Positions 7,245-11,690 of a DNA stretch of 11,690 nucleotides are shown piece by piece; within the stretch, counting starts at the first letter, position 1; each line of letters starts with the position of its first letter. The translations under genes and the position numbers were made by a program. The notes beneath the pieces are model-generated. The model was not told where the DNA came from, ran no database searches, and was given only the letters and a program-made list of their open reading frames with translations. Origin of the DNA: CAZTAR01 sp043813895 (GTDB lineage Bacteria > Planctomycetota > Phycisphaerae > UBA1845 > UTPLA1); NCBI GenBank assembly GCA_043813895.1, contig JBDRKQ010000153.1:1-11690 (forward strand), given 5' to 3'.

Positions 7245-7289
7245 ACTCGGAGCCCATTCTACCTCTCAGGCTGCCGCCGGGGGTCGCTC

Positions 7290-7310
7290 CACCAAAAGTG
7301 CGGGAGAACC
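7290..7310. repeat. ISL3 element terminal inverted repeat at the transposase 5' end
   Basis: Perfect inverted match to 5368-5388. It lies about 75 nt upstream of the transposase start. Confidence 0.9.
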
Positions 7311-8265
7311 TTCAAAACCGGCCATTTCGATTACCGGGTGCGAGGCGGCAAAACCGGCCAAAGTGATCACCGGGTCGGGAGGTTTGGCGAGGGCAGATTC
7401 GCCCCAAGTGATGGTCGGGTCGGCGGGGTGTCGCAGTCGGTGCGAGCCCTTCCGAGCGATCATTATCGAGTGCCTGGAGCGTGGACTATCCGCCCAGCGG
7501 ATCTGGCAGGATTTGCGGTCCGAACATGGCTTTGCCGAGAGCTACCAATCGGTCCAACGGTTCGTTCGGCACCTGCGATCAGCCACGCCGCTGCCGTTTC
7601 GCCGGATGGAGTGCGAGCCGGGCGAGGAGGCCCAGATCGACTTCGGGACCGGCGCGCCGGTCATCACGTCAGATGCCCAGCGTCGGCGCAGGCGAACCCA
7701 TGTCTTCCGGATTGTCCTGAGTCACTCACGCAAGGGCTACAGCGAGTCGGTCTTCAGACAGACGACCGAGGAGTTCATCCGTTGTATCGAGAACGCCCTT
7801 CAACACTTCGGGGGCGTCCCCAAGACCCTGGTCATCGACAACCTGAAGGCGGCGGTCACCAAGGCCGATTGGTACGATCCCGATATCAATCCCAAGATCC
7901 AAGCCTTTTGTGAACATTACGGCACCGTGATCCTGCCGACCCGTCCCCAAACCCCTCGTCACAAAGGCAAGGTGGAGAAGGGCGTCGATTACGTTCAAAG
8001 CAACGCACTGAAGGGTCGTGCCTTTTCCAATCTCCAGGATCAGAACCAGCACCTGCTTGACTGGGAATCCCACGTCGCCGACACGCGGATCCACGGCACG
8101 ACCCGCAAGCAGGTGGGCAAAGTCTTCAAGGAAGTAGAACGCCCGACGCTGCAACCGTTACCAACGGAGCGGTTTCCGTTCTTCCATGAGGCCGAGCGAA
8201 GGGTCCATCGCGACGGCCACGTCGCCGTCGACAAGGCGTACTACTCCGTGCCCCGAAACGCCGCC
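7311..8265 (+). pseudogene. istA: IS21-family transposase IstA, truncated at both ends
   Basis: After the ISL3 right end the + strand reads continuously as the middle of an IstA transposase. A proline-rich linker with two SKPA/AKPA...ITG units is followed by CRSRCEPFRAIIIECLERGLSAQRIWQDL (approximately 7435-7515), a helical DNA-binding segment, and then the rve catalytic core. The first Asp is in EEAQIDFGTGAPV, the second in LVIDNLKAAV, and the Glu in HKGKVEKGVDYV, so the triad is complete. The N-terminal helix-turn-helix is missing because the ISL3 element now occupies the 5' side. The C-terminus stops after KAYYSVP, where family members continue, with a TAG at 8266-8268. No istB follows. 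An apparent ATG at 7192 lies inside the ISL3 element and would make a chimera. It is a dead remnant. Confidence 0.85.
7313..7360 (+). repeat. In-frame linker repeat inside the istA remnant
   Basis: CAAAACCGGCCA occurs at 7313-7324 and again at 7349-7360, a 36-nt period giving two 12-residue (S/A)KPA...TG units. The ISL3 element sits at the edge of the first unit, so its apparent target sequence is part of this repeat. Confidence 0.55.
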
Positions 8266-8336
8266 TAGATCGCTACCCACTCATGCACGGCCCGCGCGAT
8301 GAGCTGCGCGAGGCGCTCGGGAAAACATAAGTGACT
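8265..8336 (-). pseudogene. Short C-terminal gene remnant abutting istA
   Basis: On the - strand a frame ending with TAG at 8267-8265 reads FPERLAQLIARAVHEWVAI, which looks like a genuine amphipathic protein C-terminus rather than noise. It meets the truncated istA tail-to-tail with overlapping stop codons, so the deletion junction lies about here. It is too short to assign. It may be the 3' end of the protease-like gene upstream after a frameshift. Confidence 0.25.
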
Positions 8337-8349
8337 GACAGAACAGCGG

Positions 8350-8584
8350 TTGACCACGGCAGTGCCATTCCAGTGATGTCCCCTTTTCCCCTTCCCTTGT
8401 CGTCGATGACGGGTGAGCCGCTGAGCCCGGGCACGGTGTTGTCGATGAGTTTCTTGACGGTGATGCAGACGGAACCCTCCTCAGAGCGAACGAACGTTGC
8501 ATCGAAGACGATCTGCGGGCACTCCTTCTCGGTGTAACGCCATCCAATGAGGTAGATATGAACGCCGGTTGAAATGTGTAGCGC
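8350..8584 (-). pseudogene. Trypsin-like serine protease remnant
   Basis: On the - strand the frame reads TGVHIYLIGWRYTEKECPQ, then IVFDATFVRSEEGSVCITVK, then DNTVPGLSGSPVIDDKGRG. The GLSGSPV block fits the catalytic serine region of trypsin-like (S1-type) peptidases, and the preceding GW strand and 'DATFV' fit the same fold. The N-terminal part with the His and Asp of the triad is not visible: upstream of 8584 the sequence is an inverted duplication followed by unrelated debris. The frame loses similarity after about 8350. Only a fragment of roughly 75 residues survives and it cannot be active. Confidence 0.45.
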
Positions 8585-8638
8585 AGGGCGATACGTTTTT
8601 CGACCGCCCAGCGCTACACATTTCAACCGGCGTTCATA
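8557..8638. repeat. Perfect 28-bp inverted repeat (long hairpin)
   Basis: Arms 8557-8584 and 8611-8638 are exact reverse complements. After an A-A mismatch the pairing resumes for five more pairs (GGGCG at 8586-8590 with CGCCC at 8605-8609), leaving a 14-nt loop. The left arm is part of the protease-like reading frame (- strand ALHISTGVHI), so the right arm looks like an inverted copy of it. There is no T-tract for a terminator. Confidence 0.85.
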
Positions 8639-9015
8639 ACGTCCCCAGGGCTGCCAACATGAACAGCGACGACACTGCAGAACCTGACGCTGGACGAGTT
8701 GCAGGCACTGGGGGTGCAGCCTCTTCGTGACGACTGATCTACTTGGTTTCCGGCGCGCTACTTCGCCTGATGTGACTGCAGTTTGATCGGGACAGCCTCG
8801 GCCAACTGTTCCGCAGTCGGCTCCCTCGATGCGACTCCGAATATCCCTTACGTGACCAGGGCAGTGAGGATGCGCACTGATACGCTCCGCCACCGGTCAG
8901 AGAATGGTTTGTGCACATTTGTGCAAAGAGCCTCTCCGACAAACTCAACCGAAAACGGCGAAAACGACGGCGAATCCGCGGCTCAACTGCCTCCGGCCAC
9001 CTGGGAGGAGAATAT
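8639..9015. other. Gene graveyard without an intact gene
   Basis: Short protein-like readings on both strands are all too short to assign. On the + strand a frame ending at 8737 reads LQNLTLDELQALGVQPLRDD. On the - strand 8847-8758 reads GVASREPTAEQLAEAVPIKL and ends SHQAK. On the + strand 8900-9015 a Ser/Asn/Glu-rich stretch (for example PTNSTENGENDGESAAQ) runs into the tRNA-Ser fragment and could be the end of an integrase gene. The pieces overlap or abut on opposite strands, which suggests stacked deletions. Confidence 0.3.
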
Positions 9016-9085
<70 letters not shown>

Positions 9086-9096
9086 ATTCCATAAGT

Positions 9097-9309
9097 GGCG
9101 ATGACACAACAGCTTGTGATGGTGGTTCTGCAAGCGCCCGCAGTAGTCCCAGCAGTTGCGACGGGAACACGACCGCCGATGCGGACCTGGAGCGGATCAT
9201 CACGGCATGGCCGACACTGCCCGAGGCCATCCGCCGCGCCGTTGTCGAGTTGGTCAGGCTGCACGTCGAAGCCGCTGAAGCAGCACAGGACGCGCCAGGA
9301 TCGCCGTGA
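9097..9309 (+). pseudogene. Possible integrase C-terminal tail
   Basis: A frame open across the tRNA fragment ends at 9309. Its last 50 residues contain a coherent amphipathic stretch, DADLERIITAWPTLPEAIRRAVVELVRLH (bases 9175-9261). From memory, tails with 'AWP.LPE.(I/V)R..I' occur at the C-termini of planctomycete tyrosine recombinases whose genes overlap a tRNA-derived attachment site. The catalytic part of an integrase is absent here. A small independent protein is also possible, but no ribosome site was found at a nearby start. Confidence 0.3.
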
Positions 9310-9493
9310 ACGGACGCGCGGCGATGATGACGGTCCAGAGGGAGGGGAAGTCGGGAACGTCCGACCGTCGAAGCTGGCTGGCGGGTCGCGACAGCGGCGC
9401 CGAAACCGAGTGACGGGATACAATTGGTCTGCCGGCCCTTACTAGACCCCAGGGCCTTGCTAGGTAGGGTCTCACGAATCCGAGGAAGTTGAG

Positions 9494-9955
9494 ATGACAC
9501 GCGGACTACAACGACGATGCCGGCACATCAAGGCTGACGGCACGCGCTGTCGAGCCGTTGCGAGAGGTGAGTCGGACTCGTGCTTCTTCCACGATTCGGA
9601 AACTGCCGACCAGCGGAAGGCGGCTCAGCGGGCCGGCGGGATCAAGCGGAGCAAGGCGGCCGCGGTTCTGTCCCCGGACACTCCGGATGTGCCGCTCAAG
9701 ACCGTTCACGATGTCGTCCGACTGCTGGGGGCGTCGCTCAATCAGGTTCGACGGGGCGAGATCGATCCGCGAGTGTCGAACGCGGTCGGCTACCTCGCCG
9801 GCATCCTGCTGAAGGCGATGGAGCAGAGTGATGTCGAGAAGCGGCTGTGCGGGTTGGAGGCTACCGTGGCGAGCCAGCCGGCCGACGTGGCGGCGGGATC
9901 GGTGTTCGCCGAGGACGTCGGCACGGAAGGGGACGAACTCTTGAGGGCGGGATGA
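9494..9955 (+). CDS. Small protein with a Cys-Cys-Cys-His (probably zinc-binding) N-terminus
   Basis: Protein of 153 aa with a GAGGAAG ribosome site 5 nt before the ATG. Residues 9-33 have Cys9, Cys19, Cys30 and His33 in the pattern C-x9-C-x10-C-x2-H, within CRHIKADGTRCRAVARGESD and CFFHD. Similar 'C..GTRC......C.FH' modules are known at the N-termini of small proteins in phage and integrated elements, where a zinc-binding role is assumed. The middle part VPLKTVHDVVRLLGASLNQV and LAGILLKAMEQSDVEKRL is helical, and the tail is acidic. The stop overlaps the next start (ATGA), so the two are co-translated. The function is not known. Proximity to an att-like tRNA fragment suggests accessory-element cargo. 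Confidence 0.75.
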   Translation: MTRGLQRRCRHIKADGTRCRAVARGESDSCFFHDSETADQRKAAQRAGGIKRSKAAAVLSPDTPDVPLKTVHDVVRLLGASLNQVRRGEIDPRVSNAVGYLAGILLKAMEQSDVEKRLCGLEATVASQPADVAAGSVFAEDVGTEGDELLRAG

Positions 9956-10734
9956 TGAAGGCAACGATGAGCCAGCGACTGAGCGATGTCGAGGCGGCCC
10001 TGACGCCGAAGCAGGCGGCCATCCTGGAAGTCGCCAAGGGCGTCGAGCAGTTCGACGATTGTGTACAGTATGTGCAGGCGCATACGGACCCCGCGACCCA
10101 CCCGCGTAACCGGTTGGCGGAGCGGGTCGCCCAATCAGTCGAGGCCGCCTGCAAGGCCAAGAAGGCGAGCCCGGAACACACAGCGAGGGCCATCCGCACT
10201 GCGCTGCTGGACGCCGATTCGCGGTTCATGCTGGCGGCGCACTGCAACATCGCCATTCAGGAGGATTCGGTATCCAACGCGCGTCAGTCCCGCCTGCTTG
10301 CTGTAGAAGTGGCGTACATCCTGAGAACGATCCACGACGAAGCCAGCGCTCAGCGGATCGCAGATTGGCAGGAGGAGACGATGGCTCACCTCGGAGAACT
10401 GTATTCCATCGAGAAGGCCATCGAACGAATCAGGGAAAGATACTTCGACGGCAGGCCAATCCTGTTCAGGGGGACCGCGGCTGATCTTCGTGGGCAGATT
10501 GACATGATGGAGCAAACCATCGGGTTCTACAACGCGGCGTTCAATGCCACCCCGGCCTCGGATTGCCTCGTGGTCGACGTGGAGGTCGTGCGGCGCGATG
10601 CGGAGACGCGCGTCGACGAGAAGATCAGCCAATTGACGGACCAAGCCAAGATCGACGCGCTGTGGGCTCTTGGCGAGGTTCAGGCGGCCAGAGAGGTGTT
10701 TCGGCCATATGCGGCTGGGCAGCGCCAGCTCTGA
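9952..10734 (+). CDS. Helical protein of unknown function, coupled to the upstream gene
   Basis: Protein of 260 aa, starting MMKATMSQRLSDVEAALTPK. The ATG at 9952 overlaps the previous stop (ATGA), with a GAGGG tract just upstream. A longer reading from 9847 would overlap the previous gene by 100 nt and adds only Arg/Gly-rich residues, so it is rejected. The sequence is almost entirely helical and charged, with a possible coiled coil at about residues 135-170 (WQEETMAHLGELYSIEKAIERI). No transmembrane segment, signal peptide or catalytic motif was recognised. Pairing with the Cys/His protein suggests that the two act together, perhaps as a complex. Base composition matches the upstream gene and the GC-rich background. 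Confidence 0.75.
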   Translation: MMKATMSQRLSDVEAALTPKQAAILEVAKGVEQFDDCVQYVQAHTDPATHPRNRLAERVAQSVEAACKAKKASPEHTARAIRTALLDADSRFMLAAHCNIAIQEDSVSNARQSRLLAVEVAYILRTIHDEASAQRIADWQEETMAHLGELYSIEKAIERIRERYFDGRPILFRGTAADLRGQIDMMEQTIGFYNAAFNATPASDCLVVDVEVVRRDAETRVDEKISQLTDQAKIDALWALGEVQAAREVFRPYAAGQRQL

Positions 10735-11446
10735 AGGCGCGTTGATTCTCCGCGAACGTGAGCAGCGCCAGGCTGATACGCCGAATCGAGGCCCTTTCTT
10801 TTAGCAATGTATGTGCCAGCGTATTGTCGGGCATGCCACCCGGTATGGCGCAGTGTCGCTCTCTTTTTGCTTTTCTGCCTCAACAAACTTTCTGAACGGC
10901 ACAAACTCCTCTTCTGCTAATCGTAATTAGTCCCGTTAGTCGACCATGGTGCCGCGCGGACGTGCGCCGGTTTACGCATTGCGGTCAGAGTCCACTGACG
11001 CTCACGCCAGGTAATGGCGAAAAAACGTCCGGAAATGCTTGACATCCCGACCATCAAGCCATACCATAGTTTGCACGGTTGTAGTGTGGGGTAGAGGAAT
11101 CCTCAACGAGGCCTTTATGGGGCTTGGGGGTGGCCCTCGGGCAGCGCTCAGCAGCAAGCATTCCTCGATTTGAAAAGAAGTGGCCCCAGCCTCAAGAATG
11201 AACTGTACACGACAGCGCTGCAGGCAGTAGTGCTTGTGGAAGACGAGTCGCGCGTGAGTAGATGCGCGGACCCAAGCAGGTTCAGGGGCGTCTGATTCCC
11301 CGAGAGTATTGGCCCGATAAGGCTTGACTGTGACAGGGGGACGGCAGGGGTTGGCTGGAGGCCTACGAGAAAGAGAACTGAGATTCTATCGGAATTTTTG
11401 AGCCACTCGACGTTCGTTTTACGCATGTATAGGTGGGCAGACGTCT
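10735..11446. other. About 700 bases without a recognisable gene
   Basis: The first 200 bases are lower in GC with T-rich tracts (TTTCTTTTAG at 10795-10804, CTTTTTGCTTTTC at 10863-10875). They could include the transcription end of the 9494-10734 pair, though no clean hairpin precedes them. A good promoter lies at 11039-11067. The rest reads as an untranslated leader, and a 92-codon - strand frame at 11426-11148 has no protein-like signature. No riboswitch or RNA family was recognised. Confidence 0.4.
11039..11067 (+). promoter_or_regulatory. sigma70-type promoter
   Basis: TTGACA (11039-11044) and TACCAT (11062-11067) are separated by 17 nt: a perfect -35 box with a -10 box matching four of six positions. 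Transcription would begin near 11074 and read toward the genes at 11447 and 11587, with an untranslated leader of about 370 nt. Confidence 0.5.
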
Positions 11447-11590
11447 ATGAGGCAGAACGCATTGCCTGAGAGCAGGAAGCGAGATTCGCAACGGGAGCGT
11501 GCAGAATCACTCCTCGCGGCTCTGGTTCTCGCCAATCTCAAGCGTCGACACTTCAACACAGGACCACCTGATACGGAGGAGGCACAATGA
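11447..11590 (+). CDS. Small ORF overlapping the start of the exported-protein gene
   Basis: A 47-codon reading begins MRQNALPESRKRDSQRERAE, continues SLLAALVLANLKRRHF and ends PDTEEAQ. Its TGA (11588-11590) overlaps the ATG of the next gene (ATGA), a typical coupling arrangement. A GGTGGG tract lies about 10 nt before the start. It could be a leader peptide or a small helical protein. Too short for certainty and not recognised. Confidence 0.35.
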   Translation: MRQNALPESRKRDSQRERAESLLAALVLANLKRRHFNTGPPDTEEAQ

Positions 11591-11690
11591 AGAAAAGACA
11601 CACGCTCCGCATCGTTGCCGCGTTCGCCGCGGTGGTGGCATTCACAGCGATGCCCGCACAAGCTGATCTCATTGCGATCGGCCCGTTCAC
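11587..11690 (+). CDS. N-terminus of an exported protein, cut by the window edge
   Basis: Thirty-four codons are visible. The start MKKRHTLR is a basic n-region, followed by a hydrophobic core IVAAFAAVVAFTAM and a signal peptidase I site of the form PAQA before DLIAIGPF. A strong GGAGGAG ribosome site lies 5 nt before the ATG. This is the form of Sec-exported, often PEP-CTERM-anchored, proteins common in planctomycetes, but the C-terminus that would show an anchor lies outside the window. Confidence 0.75.
   Translation, partial: MKKRHTLRIVAAFAAVVAFTAMPAQADLIAIGPF

Larger units (their letters stand above)
5368..7310 (-). mobile_element. Complete ISL3-family insertion sequence (about 1.94 kb)
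   Basis: The element is bounded by perfect 21-bp inverted repeats at 5368-5388 and 7290-7310 that begin GGTTCTCCCGCACTTTTGGT. It carries one transposase gene on the - strand. ISL3 elements usually make 8-bp target duplications. The flanking octamers here are CCCAAAAC (left) and TTCAAAAC (right), identical in six of eight bases. The right flank is the linker region of an istA gene, but the left flank does not read as the istA N-terminus. The element therefore either decayed after insertion or was re-joined by recombination. Confidence 0.88.

Noticed and set aside
7192..8268. A 358-codon + strand gene starting at 7192
   Set aside because: The start and the first 40 codons lie inside the ISL3 element end. 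Only the part after 7310 is IstA, so this would be a fortuitous chimera.
8557..8638. Integron attC site
   Set aside because: The palindrome is perfect and lacks the GTTRRRY / RYYYAAC core sites and the extrahelical bases expected of attC.
8273..8893. A 206-codon - strand frame as one intact gene
   Set aside because: Only the protease-like part (about 8584-8350) looks like protein. Upstream of it the frame crosses the inverted duplication and fragments that read better in other frames.
9847..9951. Longer N-terminus for the 9952 gene
   Set aside because: It overlaps the upstream gene by over 100 nt and adds Arg/Gly-rich residues. The ATGA overlap with a GAGGG site at 9952 is the better start.
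11148..11426. A 92-codon - strand gene
   Set aside because: Ser/Leu-rich reading without a ribosome site or recognisable domain, lying in the leader of the exported-protein gene.

Overview
The window looks like an accessory, mobile-element-scarred stretch of a GC-rich bacterial chromosome or large replicon. A planctomycete-like host is my best guess. The reasons are the style of the IS21-type IstA with a repeated Ser-Lys-Pro-Ala linker, the rep-like C-terminal domain at the left edge, the integrase-tail-like fragment around 9160-9270, and an exported-protein start at the right edge. This is family-style recognition, not a database result.

Layout. (1) 1-733, + strand: the 3' part of a gene entering from the left, resembling the C-terminal domain of plasmid or mobile-element replication proteins. 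(2) 948-4382, - strand: a compact five-gene operon, visibly lower in GC than both flanks. In transcription order it encodes a Nudix hydrolase, a two-TM membrane protein with a PLD/DUF5919-like cytoplasmic domain, a P-loop small-molecule kinase, a HAD phosphatase and a short-chain dehydrogenase. Neighbouring genes overlap or are 3 nt apart, and most starts have their own Shine-Dalgarno. This is the candidate undescribed system. (3) 4383-5148: GC-rich debris with a short gene remnant, a hairpin and paired direct repeats resembling an IS21-type element end. (4) 5146-5243, - strand: the 5' half of a tRNA-Gly(CCC) gene with its sigma70-type promoter, cut in the anticodon arm. (5) 5368-7310: a complete ISL3-family insertion sequence with 21-bp perfect terminal inverted repeats and an intact transposase. 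(6) 7311-8265, + strand: an IS21-type IstA core truncated at both ends. (7) 8265-9309: a gene graveyard with a trypsin-like protease remnant, a perfect 28-bp inverted repeat, and the 3' part of a tRNA-Ser(GCT) gene next to a possible integrase tail. (8) 9494-10734, + strand: two translationally coupled genes of unknown function, the first with a Cys-Cys-Cys-His motif. (9) 10735-11690: a long non-coding stretch with a good promoter, a small ORF, and the start of an exported protein running off the window.

How it may work together. The operon contains enzymes that phosphorylate, dephosphorylate, oxidise and hydrolyse nucleotide-linked small molecules, plus a membrane-anchored domain that could sense or respond to a product. 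Two broken tRNA genes, IS remnants and the composition shift indicate that the region was built by several insertions and deletions. The metabolite, and whether the cassette serves salvage, surface chemistry or conflict, cannot be read from sequence alone.
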